From assembly GCA_025465095.1 (NCBI GenBank), contig JAODME010000033.1:109673-173672 (forward strand): a stretch of DNA of 64,000 nt, written 5' to 3'. The position numbers and the translations under genes were made by a program. This document shows positions 43,415-51,902 of the stretch, piece by piece (positions within the stretch are counted from its first letter, which is position 1; every line of letters starts with the position of its first letter). The notes below the pieces were generated by a model. The model was not told the origin of the DNA, searched no databases, and worked only from the letters and a program-made list of their open reading frames with translations. Source of the DNA: Microbacteriaceae bacterium. GTDB lineage: Bacteria; Actinomycetota; Actinomycetes; Actinomycetales; Microbacteriaceae.

Positions 43415-44440
43415 TCAACCGGAAGGTTCGAGGCCCAACGTACTCCCTCGTGCAAACAGCGGGGAACTATCTTCCTTGCCGTACCAGACTGCGAGGCGGC
43501 GGAAGCCTTCGTCGAGGGTCACGGTCGGCGACCAGCCGAGTTCAGCGCGGGTTCTGCGTTGATCGAACCAGTGCGCGGTGGACAACTGCTCGGCGAGGAA
43601 CCGGGTCATCGGCGGTTCGTCAGCGCCGGGAGCGAGCCGCCAGAGGGCTTCGATCGCCGAGCCGGCCGCGCGAGCCGCCCCCGCTGGCACCCGCCAAGCT
43701 GGAGGTTTCACGCCCGCCGCAATGCACATGCCGGCGAGAAGCTCGACGACCGGGCGGGGCTCACCGTTGGTGACGACGAACGACCTCCCGTGCACCGTGT
43801 CAACCCGTTCAAGCGCCGCCTTGATCGCCGTCGCCGCATTGTCGACGTAGGTCGAGTCGATGAGCGCCGCACCGTGCCCGAGAAGCGGAAGCCTTCCCGT
43901 ACGGGCGCGTTCGACCACTCGTGCGACCAGCTGGGTGTCCCCCGGACCCCAGACGAGGTGCGGGCGCACGACGACCACACGAAGCGACGGTGAATCGGCC
44001 GACAGTGCGAGCAGCTCGGCCTCGGCCTTGGTGCGGGCGTAGTGCCCTCGTGCCCCGGCAGGGTCGGCGGGCCGCGCGTCGTCGCCGACGATGGACGTGC
44101 CTGCGTGGGCGACGGATGGTGACGAAACGACCACGAGCCGGCCGACGCCCTCGTGCGCGGCTGCGGCCAGCAGGGTCCGCATACCTTCGACATTCACTTC
44201 TTCGAACTCGGCGGCGGTGCCGGCAAGGGAGACACGCGCGGCGAGATGCACGATCGCATCCGATCCCGCGACGGCACGGGCGACATCGGGCGGCACGGTC
44301 ATCGACCCGAGGAGATCGGTGACGCCGCTTACTCCTGATGGTCGGCGCTGGAAGGTGCGCACGTCGTGCCGGGCGTGCGCAATCTGCGCGGCGACGGCAC
44401 GGCCAAGCATGCCGCTCGCCCCCGTCACGAGCACCCTCAT
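43415..44440 (-). CDS. oleD: 2-alkyl-3-ketoalkanoate reductase-type SDR (OleD)
   Basis: 341-residue extended SDR/3-beta-HSD family protein. It starts MRVLVTGASGMLGRAVAAQI, has DAIVHLAARVSLAG and the catalytic GHYARTKAEAE (YxxxK). In olefin synthesis OleD reduces the 2-alkyl-3-ketoacid made by OleA with NADPH. The ATG at 44440 overlaps the stop of oleBC (ATGA). It is the third gene of oleA-oleBC-oleD, and that order makes the assignment firm. Confidence 0.88.
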   Translation of the reverse strand: MRVLVTGASGMLGRAVAAQIAHARHDVRTFQRRPSGVSGVTDLLGSMTVPPDVARAVAGSDAIVHLAARVSLAGTAAEFEEVNVEGMRTLLAAAAHEGVGRLVVVSSPSVAHAGTSIVGDDARPADPAGARGHYARTKAEAELLALSADSPSLRVVVVRPHLVWGPGDTQLVARVVERARTGRLPLLGHGAALIDSTYVDNAATAIKAALERVDTVHGRSFVVTNGEPRPVVELLAGMCIAAGVKPPAWRVPAGAARAAGSAIEALWRLAPGADEPPMTRFLAEQLSTAHWFDQRRTRAELGWSPTVTLDEGFRRLAVWYGKEDSSPLFARGSTLGLEPSG

Positions 44441-47100
44441 GGCCGCGTCATCCGTCCACCCTCGAGGATTGCACCCGCCCACACGGCGAGCGCCGCCCTA
44501 TCGATCTTGGAGTTATGGCGGATGTCGGTCGGCAGACGCGGCACCACGAGAACCGCGGCGACGGACAGAGGAACGGAACCGCGGACGCCGGCGGCAAGCG
44601 CCATCGATGCGAGCGACACGCGACGCGCGGCAGGCACCGTCTCGACGACCGCGACGAGGTGGCTGGTGCCCCACGGTCCGATCCCCACGACCGCTGCCCG
44701 GGCGACCTCGGCGATCGTCTCGATGCGCTGCTCCGGCCCGACCGGGGTGACGACTCCGTCCGCCGTCCCGATCAGGTGCCCGAGGCGGCCCTCGACCCAA
44801 AGTCGGCCCGACGCATCGAGGTGCCCGACGTCCCCGGTGCGGTGCCAGCGCTCGCCCAGCGGCGTGCCCCTCCTCGACTCGCGGTCGGTGAGGGAAAGGC
44901 GGTCGTAGTGGTTTTTGAGGTGCGGTGCCGAGATCACGATCTCGCCCGTGACGCCGGGAGCGGCGCTCGGCTCGCCGGTGGCGTTGCCTGTGTCGTCGAG
45001 GGCACTAATCCGGATGCGTGTGGTGCCGATTGCTGCTCCCACGCACACTCCCCCGGCAGCATTCGCCTCGGCTGACGCCGCCTCGCGGATGCCGTCCAGG
45101 GTGATGTCGGCGATGAGCAGGGCCTCGGTCATCCCGTACGGCGTGTGCGGGATGGCCATGGGCATCAATTCCGCCGCTGCGGCGAGGAGGACCTCTGCGA
45201 CGGGTGCGCCCGCTGAGAGGAAGGTGCGCACTCCGCCGAGCCGCTTGCGATCCGTTCTCGTGAGGGCGTCAGTGGTTGCGACGACGTTGGCAAGCGCGGC
45301 GGGCGAGAGGAACACAACGCTGCCGTCGCCGGCCTCGGCGACAGCGGCGGCGACGGACGCGGCGGTCAGAGACTTCGGTGATGTGACATTCATGTCGGGC
45401 GTGATCGATCGTGCCCCGAGCGCGGGGCCGAGCAGGGCGAAGGGCGCGAAGCCGGCAACGAGTCCCGTCCCCACACCGACGCCGTACTGGGCAGCAAGAG
45501 CGTCTCGCACGGCGCTCAACTGCGCGTGCGTGTACACGACCCCCTTGGCGGGCCCTGTCGACCCCGAGGTGAACAGCACAGCGGCGGTGTCCTGGGTGGT
45601 CGGCGCGGGCGGGAGGGGGGCGCCCCTCCCGAGCTCGACGAGCTCGGCGAGCGAGTGCGAGACCTGGAGGGCCGCGGCTGCGGTTGCTCGATAGCGAGCG
45701 GTGGAGATACGGATGCCCGGCCAGCCGAGCACGCGCGCGGCGGCAAGCCCGGGCGGTGCGCCGATCACGTAGTCCGGTCGCGCGCCGCGGACGGCGCGGG
45801 TGAGACCCTTCAGGCCCAGCCCCGCGTCGGCGACCACCACGATCGCTCCGATGCGCAGGCAGGCGTAGAGCACGGCGGTGAGGTCGGCGCCCGGCGGCAC
45901 GAGCAACGAGACCCGATCGCCCTTCTCCACCCCGATGCTCGCGAGACCGGCCGCGATCTGCCGGACACGCCCAGAGAGCGATCGCCAACTAACCCTGCGC
46001 GGGGCACCGCCGGAGCGCGGCGCCATCTCGATGAGCGCGATGTCCGAGCTGTCCCCCAACTCGTCGAGGTAGTGCCAGAGGGGGGGCGACGCGGCCTCGG
46101 TCGTGGCCGGCGGGGTTCCATCGGCCGGGTCCTCCTCGCGATCGCGCACCCAGGCCAGCGCGGCCGCAGAATAGTCGACGTCCTCGGCGAGAAGGTGACC
46201 GGCGCCTTCGAAACGGTGCACGTCGGCGTGCGGCATCCGGTCGATCAGGTCGTCGAGATACCTGTCGCTGAAGATCGGGTCGCGCGGCCCCCACAGCAAC
46301 AGGGTCGGCAGTTTGAGTTCGCGGATGCCCTCGGCGATTCGCTCCAACTCCGCAGCGCTCTCGTGGTTCGCGTCGACGGGGATGTCGGCGACGAAAGCGC
46401 CGATCCCGCCGCGGCGGGATGCGTCGCGATAGGGCGCCCGGTACGCGTCCTTGACCTCCTGCTGGAGCGGCGGATGGGCGAGCGCGAGCGTCGTCTCGAG
46501 GAATGCGGGCGTGGCCACGGTTGCAGCGCCGAGAACCGAGGGGCGTAACGCGAGTCGGAGCGGCGCCGGGATGGGGGTGTCCTCCGGCTGGTGCACCGCC
46601 GTATTCAGCAGCATCACGCCCGCGAGCGACTCCGGATGGTCGACGGCCCAGCCGAGGGACACCACACCGCCCCAGTCGTGCCCGAACGTCACGACGGGGC
46701 CGTCGAGCGCGAGCGCGTCGGTGAGGTCTGAGAGGTCCCGGACCCGCCGCGCCAAGGGGCGCCGCTGTCCGGTGCGCTCCGAATAGCCCATATCGAGCTG
46801 GTCGACCGCGATGACGCGCCACGCCTCCTCGCCCGCCGTCGCGGCATCCGTCGCCCGCGACACGAGTCTGCGCCACAGATACGACCAGGTCGGATTGCCG
46901 TGCACGCAGAGGATCGTGCCGACAGGCGCCGCCCCGATCGCACTGAGCGTCGCCGCGTTATCGAGAAGGTGCCATTTGCGCGCTCCCGTTGTGCCGCTCT
47001 CGGGCACGTCGATGAGGCGCGAGTGTGCCGGGTCGAGTCCCGGCAGGTCGGCGGGTGGCAGCGAGGCAGCGGAGGCAGCCAGCGGGAGCCGGTATCTCAC
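44437..47100 (-). CDS. OleBC fusion: beta-lactone decarboxylase and beta-lactone synthetase
   Basis: 887 residues, a natural fusion known from actinobacteria such as Micrococcus. The N-terminal half (about 1-310) is a haloalkane-dehalogenase-like hydrolase. It has CVHGNPTWSYLW, the nucleophile Asp in TFGHDWGGVVSLGW, and a late GAGHLLAEDV histidine; this part (OleB) decarboxylates the beta-lactone to an alkene. The C-terminal half (about 340-887) is an AMP-forming ligase-fold domain with AAVLFTSGSTGPAKGVVYTH and WHRTGDVGHLDASGRLWVEG, which is OleC. GTG 47100 overlaps the oleA stop (GTGA). Confidence 0.92.
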   Translation of the reverse strand: MRYRLPLAASAASLPPADLPGLDPAHSRLIDVPESGTTGARKWHLLDNAATLSAIGAAPVGTILCVHGNPTWSYLWRRLVSRATDAATAGEEAWRVIAVDQLDMGYSERTGQRRPLARRVRDLSDLTDALALDGPVVTFGHDWGGVVSLGWAVDHPESLAGVMLLNTAVHQPEDTPIPAPLRLALRPSVLGAATVATPAFLETTLALAHPPLQQEVKDAYRAPYRDASRRGGIGAFVADIPVDANHESAAELERIAEGIRELKLPTLLLWGPRDPIFSDRYLDDLIDRMPHADVHRFEGAGHLLAEDVDYSAAALAWVRDREEDPADGTPPATTEAASPPLWHYLDELGDSSDIALIEMAPRSGGAPRRVSWRSLSGRVRQIAAGLASIGVEKGDRVSLLVPPGADLTAVLYACLRIGAIVVVADAGLGLKGLTRAVRGARPDYVIGAPPGLAAARVLGWPGIRISTARYRATAAAALQVSHSLAELVELGRGAPLPPAPTTQDTAAVLFTSGSTGPAKGVVYTHAQLSAVRDALAAQYGVGVGTGLVAGFAPFALLGPALGARSITPDMNVTSPKSLTAASVAAAVAEAGDGSVVFLSPAALANVVATTDALTRTDRKRLGGVRTFLSAGAPVAEVLLAAAAELMPMAIPHTPYGMTEALLIADITLDGIREAASAEANAAGGVCVGAAIGTTRIRISALDDTGNATGEPSAAPGVTGEIVISAPHLKNHYDRLSLTDRESRRGTPLGERWHRTGDVGHLDASGRLWVEGRLGHLIGTADGVVTPVGPEQRIETIAEVARAAVVGIGPWGTSHLVAVVETVPAARRVSLASMALAAGVRGSVPLSVAAVLVVPRLPTDIRHNSKIDRAALAVWAGAILEGGRMTRP

Positions 47101-48140
47101 CAGGCGAGTTCCAGCATGGCCGTGTTGAGGCCGGACCCGACGCCCATGAGCAGCACCCGGTCGCCCTGGACGAGCTTCCCAGATTCCTGCTCGAGGGTGA
47201 TCGGGATCGAGGCCGGGCCGACGTTGCCGAAGCGCGGGTAGGTGAGAGGCACCCGCGAGCGGTCCATGCCGGTCGCCTTCACGATCGAGTCCGTGTGCAC
47301 ATCCGACACCTGGTGGATGATGTAGCGGTCCATGCTCGACCAGTTCCAGTCCTGCTGCGCCTCCTTCCATGCGGAGACGACGAGCTCGAGACCACCCTTC
47401 AAAAGCGCCTTCGCATTGGTGAACATGCCGTCGACGCTGCCAACGCAGAGGTCGTTGAACTCGGTCGCCGCGCGGGTGACACCGCCGAGCATCCGATGTC
47501 CCCTCGGGTGGGCGTCGGCCGGGCCGAGAACCGCCGCCGCCGCGCCGGATCCGAGGGTGAGGCTCGCGAACTCGCTCATGAAGCTTGAGCGGGGAAGGTC
47601 GGAGTTCGCCAGTCGCTCGATCGTGTTGTGCTGGATTTCGTCGGCGTCTTCGCCGTCGATGACGACCGCGTACTTGATCTGGCCGGAGTCGATGAGCCCC
47701 GCCGCGAGGCTCATCCCGTTGACGAAGCCGAGGCAGGCGTTCGCGATGTCGAAGTTGATGGCGGATGACGGCAAACCCAGCCCATGATGGATGCGCACGG
47801 CCACCGACGGCTCGAGATGCTTGCGGGTGACGGAAGTATTGATGAGCAAACCGACTTGCCCGGGGTCGATCTGCGCCTGCGCAAGCGCACGCTTGCCTGC
47901 GGAGATGGCGGCATCGTCGAAGCGCTCGTCCTCGCCCCAGTTGCGGCGTTCGTGCACCCCGGCGACACGCTGAAGCAGGCCTTGCGGTAGGCGCAGCCGC
48001 TTGAGTGCGGGCGCCAAGCGACGGTCAATTTCTTCCGAAGTCGTGATGCGGGTGGCGATCGTGCTCGCCACCGAGAGCAGTGAGACGTTCCGGTGCTTCG
48101 TCGTTGCGTTTCCGTTCAACGGGGCTCCCTGCCGAGTCAT
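47097..48140 (-). CDS. oleA: Thiolase-like head-to-head condensing enzyme OleA
   Basis: 347 residues. It condenses two fatty acyl-CoAs to a 2-alkyl-3-ketoacid. The catalytic cysteine is C136 in DIANACLGFVNGM. E110 in RKHLEPSVAVR lines up with the OleA base Glu117 of Xanthomonas, seven residues offset as for Cys143. The histidine and asparagine of the thiolase centre are in IIHQVSDVHTD and YPRFGNVGPAS. ATG 48140 is chosen; the open frame to 48281 is not family-like. It is the first gene of the ole operon. Confidence 0.93.
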   Translation of the reverse strand: MTRQGAPLNGNATTKHRNVSLLSVASTIATRITTSEEIDRRLAPALKRLRLPQGLLQRVAGVHERRNWGEDERFDDAAISAGKRALAQAQIDPGQVGLLINTSVTRKHLEPSVAVRIHHGLGLPSSAINFDIANACLGFVNGMSLAAGLIDSGQIKYAVVIDGEDADEIQHNTIERLANSDLPRSSFMSEFASLTLGSGAAAAVLGPADAHPRGHRMLGGVTRAATEFNDLCVGSVDGMFTNAKALLKGGLELVVSAWKEAQQDWNWSSMDRYIIHQVSDVHTDSIVKATGMDRSRVPLTYPRFGNVGPASIPITLEQESGKLVQGDRVLLMGVGSGLNTAMLELAW

Positions 48141-48299
48141 CGAGTCGTCTACAACCCACCAACATTGTCTCAGCAAGCTGGCCGTTGCCCGTACGGCGGC
48201 TGGACCCCTTGACGGATGCGCCTTCCGGGGTCGACGCTCAGCTACGTGTGGCGACCACGTCCGGGTGACTTCTCGATCCACCCGTGGAACGAAGAACGA

Positions 48300-48320
48300 C
48301 GCCCCGATGAAGCTGGGGCG
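48300..48320 (-). terminator. Hairpin downstream of tRNA-Met
   Basis: CGCCCC / GGGGCG stem (6 base pairs) with a 9-base loop lies on the minus strand, 12 bases past the tRNA-Met 3' end. A T-containing stretch follows. It probably ends the tRNA transcript. Confidence 0.5.
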
Positions 48321-48331
48321 CCGTCTTTTCG

Positions 48332-48405
48332 TAGCGAGGGCGGGACTCGAACCCGCGACACCACGATTATGAGCCGTGTGCTCTAACCACCTGAGCTACC
48401 CCGCC
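48332..48405 (-). tRNA. tRNA-Met (CAT anticodon)
   Basis: 74-base cloverleaf. Acceptor GGCGGGG pairs with CCTCGCT (two G-U pairs). The D-arm contains GTAGCTCAGGTGGTTAGAGC, the anticodon loop carries CAT and the T-loop is TTCGAGT. A1-U72-type initiator features are absent, so an elongator is likely. Confidence 0.93.
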
Positions 48406-48436
48406 GGGACGCACGCAGGCAAAGCCTGGGAGCGAG

Positions 48437-48508
<72 letters not shown>

Positions 48509-48683
48509 GTGACCGCGGGCACCGCGGACGGAGCACCGATTTGGCACCGTAAGAGACTAGCATCCGCGGCGACGCTCTCCAGACGGCGTGACGCGCCGGT
48601 GACGCTCGCCGCCGGCTCGGGCAGCGGCGAGAAGATGACGCAAGCCCTTGATCACGGCGCGCGGTCGGTGTTCGACTGCTGGG

Positions 48684-49940
48684 ATGATTCCGCGACTCGC
48701 CGCTCGAGACAGCACCGCATCGTTCCTGCTCGACGGGTACACCTTCGGACGCCGGCGGTTCGAGCGCCTCCGCACCAACGCGTTCCGCACACGCCTGATG
48801 CTGAAGCCGGTGACGATCATGCGCGGCGCGGATGCGGCGCGCCTCTTCTACGAAGGGAACCGGTTCACGAGATCGAGCGCCCTGCCGTCGTCGACGCTTT
48901 TGTTGCTGCAGGACGAGGGAAGCGTGCAATCGCTCGACGGAGCCCCCCACGATCACCGCAAGCTCATGTTCCTCGCCGTGACGCAGGAGGAGGAGACCCG
49001 GCGACTCGTCTCGATCTTCCGCGACGATTGGGAACGCGCCGCCGCGGAATGGGGCACGCTCGAGGAAGTCGAACTGCACGCGGCCCTGCTGCCGCTGCTC
49101 ACTCGCACCGCGATGTCATGGGCGGGGGTGCCCGTCGAGGGCGGTGCGGTTCTGGAGCGGACGGACGAGTTCGCGGCAATGCTCGAGAACGCCGGGCGCT
49201 TCGGCCCGCCAACCTGGGCGGCCCGCACGCGCCGCAACCACAGCGAGGAGTGGGCGCGTGACCTGATCCGCCGAACCAGGTCAGGCCAGCTGAGTCCGTC
49301 GGCAGGAAGCGCGCTGCGGATCATCACCGACCACCTCGAGGCTGACGGAAAGCCCCTGTCGACGAAAATCGCAGCGGTCGAGCTCATCAACGTGCTGCGT
49401 CCGATCGTCGCGGTCGGGCGCTACATCGTGTTCTCCGCGCTCGCGCTGCATCGGCATCCGAGATGGGCGCGGTCCTTTGCGTCGGGCAATGACAGCGACC
49501 TTGAGAACTTCGTGAACGAGGTGCGCCGGTTCTACCCCTTCTTCCCGGTCGTCGGCGGGCGCGCGACGACGTCGTTCGAGTGGAACGGGCATAAGTTCGG
49601 CATCGGAGACTGGGTGCTGCTCGATCTCTACGGCACGAATCACGACGGCGGCATCTGGAGCGATCCTGACCGGTTCCGCCCGGAGCGGTTCCGTGACTGG
49701 AACGGCGACCGCGGAACGCTCATCCCCCAGGGCGGCGGCGACGTCGCGCACGGGCATCGTTGCCCGGGCGAGTCGATCACGGTCGAGCTCATGAAGGAGG
49801 CGGTGCGGCAGCTGGCCCGTCACCTCGTCTACAGCGTTCCCGACCAGGATCTGCGTGTGAGCTTGCGCCGGTTCCCCGCGATCCCGGAGAGCAGATTCGT
49901 GATGAAGGTGGCAGCACGCCGTCTCCGAGCGGATGCCTGA
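48684..49940 (+). CDS. CYP152-type fatty acid cytochrome P450 peroxygenase
   Basis: 418 residues. The N-terminal IPRLAARDSTASFLLDGYTF and heme motif QGGGDVAHGHRCPGE are CYP152 hallmarks. With a constant offset of three from Bacillus P450 BS-beta, heme Cys363 is C360 and the carboxylate-binding Arg242-Pro243 is R239-P240 (NVLRPIVAVGRY). Position 85 is Q82 (GSVQSLDG). The terminal-olefin-forming OleT has His at this place, so alpha/beta-hydroxylation with H2O2 is more likely than decarboxylation. ATG 48684 is chosen; 48648 is an alternative. Its neighbours are tRNAs and the ole operon. Confidence 0.88.
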   Translation: MIPRLAARDSTASFLLDGYTFGRRRFERLRTNAFRTRLMLKPVTIMRGADAARLFYEGNRFTRSSALPSSTLLLLQDEGSVQSLDGAPHDHRKLMFLAVTQEEETRRLVSIFRDDWERAAAEWGTLEEVELHAALLPLLTRTAMSWAGVPVEGGAVLERTDEFAAMLENAGRFGPPTWAARTRRNHSEEWARDLIRRTRSGQLSPSAGSALRIITDHLEADGKPLSTKIAAVELINVLRPIVAVGRYIVFSALALHRHPRWARSFASGNDSDLENFVNEVRRFYPFFPVVGGRATTSFEWNGHKFGIGDWVLLDLYGTNHDGGIWSDPDRFRPERFRDWNGDRGTLIPQGGGDVAHGHRCPGESITVELMKEAVRQLARHLVYSVPDQDLRVSLRRFPAIPESRFVMKVAARRLRADA

Positions 49941-49986
49941 TCGTTCTCGGCGTAACTTCTCAGGCTGGGACCGCTTCATCGTGTAT

Positions 49987-49992
49987 TAGGGT
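49987..49992 (+). promoter_or_regulatory. Leaderless-type -10 box for the alpha-glucosidase
   Basis: TAGGGT followed by six bases and ATG at 49999. Confidence 0.5.
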
Positions 49993-49998
49993 TTTCGG

Positions 49999-51744
49999 AT
50001 GACTCAGGAGAACTCAGCGGGATCTGTCACGCCAGCATCCCGTGAATACCCCGCTGAGGTGGCGACCGCGTCGGGCAGCGAGTGGTGGCGCAGCGCCGTC
50101 ATTTACCAGATCTACCCCCGCTCCTTCGCAGATGACTCCGGCGACGGAATTGGTGACCTCCCCGGCATCACCCGCCGGCTGCCTGCCCTCGCCCAGCTCG
50201 GCGTCGACGCGATCTGGCTGTCACCCTTCTACACCTCCCCGCAACGGGACGCCGGTTACGACGTCGCCGACTATTGCGACGTCGATCCGCTGTTTGGCAC
50301 GCTCGAGGATTTCGCAGCCCTCGAGAACGAGGCACACTCCCTCGGCCTCAAGGTCATCATCGACATCGTCCCCAATCATTCCTCGAGCGACCACGTGTGG
50401 TTCCAGGAGGCGCTGGCCTCTCCTGCCGGCAGTGCCGAACGTTGCCGCTACATCTTTCGTGACGGCACTGGCGCCTCGGGAGAGCTACCGCCGAACAACT
50501 GGGAGTCGGTATTCGGCGGCCCGGCGTGGACCCGCACCACCGACTCCGACGGCACACCCGGCCAGTGGTACCTGCACATCTTCGACAGCACGCAGCCCGA
50601 CCTGGACTGGCAGAACCCGTGGGTTCGCGAGCAGTTCAAGGACATCCTGCGTTTCTGGCTCGACCGAGGCGTCGACGGATTCCGGGTGGATGTCGCGCAC
50701 GGCATGATCAAGGCGGAGGGCCTGCCCGACTACACCCCGCCCGCCGACTCCGGCAGCATGGGCGGCGGGACTGTCGGGCTCGAGCCCGAAATCGGCGACC
50801 ATACGGATGGGCCAACGCCGCCGTACTGGGCACAGGAGGGCGTGCACGAGATCTACCGCGACTGGCGCAAGGTGCTAGACGGATACGAGGGCGACCGGGT
50901 CATGGTCGCCGAGGCCTGGGTGGAACCACTGACAAAGCTCGCGAACTGGGTTCGACCCGACGAGATGCACCAGGCATTCAACTTCTCCTACCTCGAGACC
51001 TCATGGGCAGGGCCCGCGGTGCGCCGCGTCATCGACACCTCGCTCGACGCATTCACGGGCGTTGGCGCTCCGAGCACCTGGGTCCTGTCCAACCACGACG
51101 TCGTGCGGCACGCGAGTCGTCTCGCGCTCACCGCTGAGAACCCTCAGGGTCACGGCGTCGGCCCTGCCTCGCCAGGGCAACCGAATCCGCAACTTGGACT
51201 GCGCAGGGCGCGCGCGGCCACGGCGCTCATGCTCGCGCTGCCCGGCAGCGCCTACCTGTACCAGGGCGAGGAGCTGGGGCTCCCCGAGGTCATCGATCTG
51301 CCGGACGAGTCCCGGGAGGATCCCACCTGGTTTCGCACGAACGGTGAGCGCTACGGACGGGACGGATGCCGTGTGCCGATTCCCTGGGAATCGGATGCCG
51401 CCTCTTACGGCTTCAGCGCTTCCGGCGCGAGTTGGCTGCCGCAGCCCTCGGACTGGGCCCCCCTCGCCCGGGACGCCCAGGTCGGCGTTTCGGGCTCGAC
51501 GCTCGAACTGTACCGGAGTGCGCTCGCCATCCGCGCCGACCACAACCTCGGCCTAGGCGACGTGCAATGGCTTCCAGGCTATGGCGACAGCGTGGTGGCC
51601 TTCCGCAACGGCGATGTCACCGTCATCGCGAACACCGGTGACGTTGCGGTCGAGTTGCCCGTCGGCGATGTTCTGCTCACCTCGGCCGAGATACACGAGG
51701 CCGCGCTCGCGCCCGACTGCACGGTGTGGCTGCGCACGTCCTGA
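49999..51744 (+). CDS. Alpha-glucosidase (GH13)
   Basis: 581 residues. GH13 alpha-amylase-fold enzyme of the oligo-1,6-glucosidase/maltase type. Motifs are AVIYQIYPRSFADDSGDGIG, DIVPNHSS, the nucleophile region GVDGFRVDVAHG, the acid/base Glu in MVAEAWVEP and VLSNHDVVRHA. There is no signal peptide, so it acts in the cytoplasm on imported alpha-glucosides, which the importer at 8722-12118 could supply. It overlaps no neighbours; a hairpin follows at 51756-51791. Confidence 0.93.
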   Translation: MTQENSAGSVTPASREYPAEVATASGSEWWRSAVIYQIYPRSFADDSGDGIGDLPGITRRLPALAQLGVDAIWLSPFYTSPQRDAGYDVADYCDVDPLFGTLEDFAALENEAHSLGLKVIIDIVPNHSSSDHVWFQEALASPAGSAERCRYIFRDGTGASGELPPNNWESVFGGPAWTRTTDSDGTPGQWYLHIFDSTQPDLDWQNPWVREQFKDILRFWLDRGVDGFRVDVAHGMIKAEGLPDYTPPADSGSMGGGTVGLEPEIGDHTDGPTPPYWAQEGVHEIYRDWRKVLDGYEGDRVMVAEAWVEPLTKLANWVRPDEMHQAFNFSYLETSWAGPAVRRVIDTSLDAFTGVGAPSTWVLSNHDVVRHASRLALTAENPQGHGVGPASPGQPNPQLGLRRARAATALMLALPGSAYLYQGEELGLPEVIDLPDESREDPTWFRTNGERYGRDGCRVPIPWESDAASYGFSASGASWLPQPSDWAPLARDAQVGVSGSTLELYRSALAIRADHNLGLGDVQWLPGYGDSVVAFRNGDVTVIANTGDVAVELPVGDVLLTSAEIHEAALAPDCTVWLRTS

Positions 51745-51755
51745 TCCGTCAGCTG

Positions 51756-51791
51756 TAGAGGGCCCGACCCAACCCGGGAAGGAGCCCTCTA
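51756..51791. terminator. Hairpin between convergent alpha-glucosidase and M23 peptidase genes
   Basis: TAGAGGGC (51756-51763) pairs with GCCCTCTA (51784-51791) around a loop with its own CCC/GGG complementarity. There is no long U-tract. It may serve both strands. Confidence 0.5.
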
Positions 51792-51902
51792 TGAGGCCCG
51801 TCCGTCCGTGCACTGCTCAGGACGTCGGCCTCCGCCACGAAACGCGGCCGATGACGAACGTCGGTTGCGGGAGTCCCACCCGCCGGAGCGGGCGCGGGGC
51901 AT

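Noticed and set aside
48684..49940. OleT-type terminal-alkene-forming decarboxylase
   Set aside because: The position equivalent to OleT His85 is Gln, as in the hydroxylating CYP152 enzymes.
51791..51902. Small ORF after GGAAGGAG downstream of the alpha-glucosidase
   Set aside because: The ribosome-binding-like sequence is part of the terminator hairpin, and the frame runs on antisense into the M23 gene with Arg/Pro-rich shadow composition.
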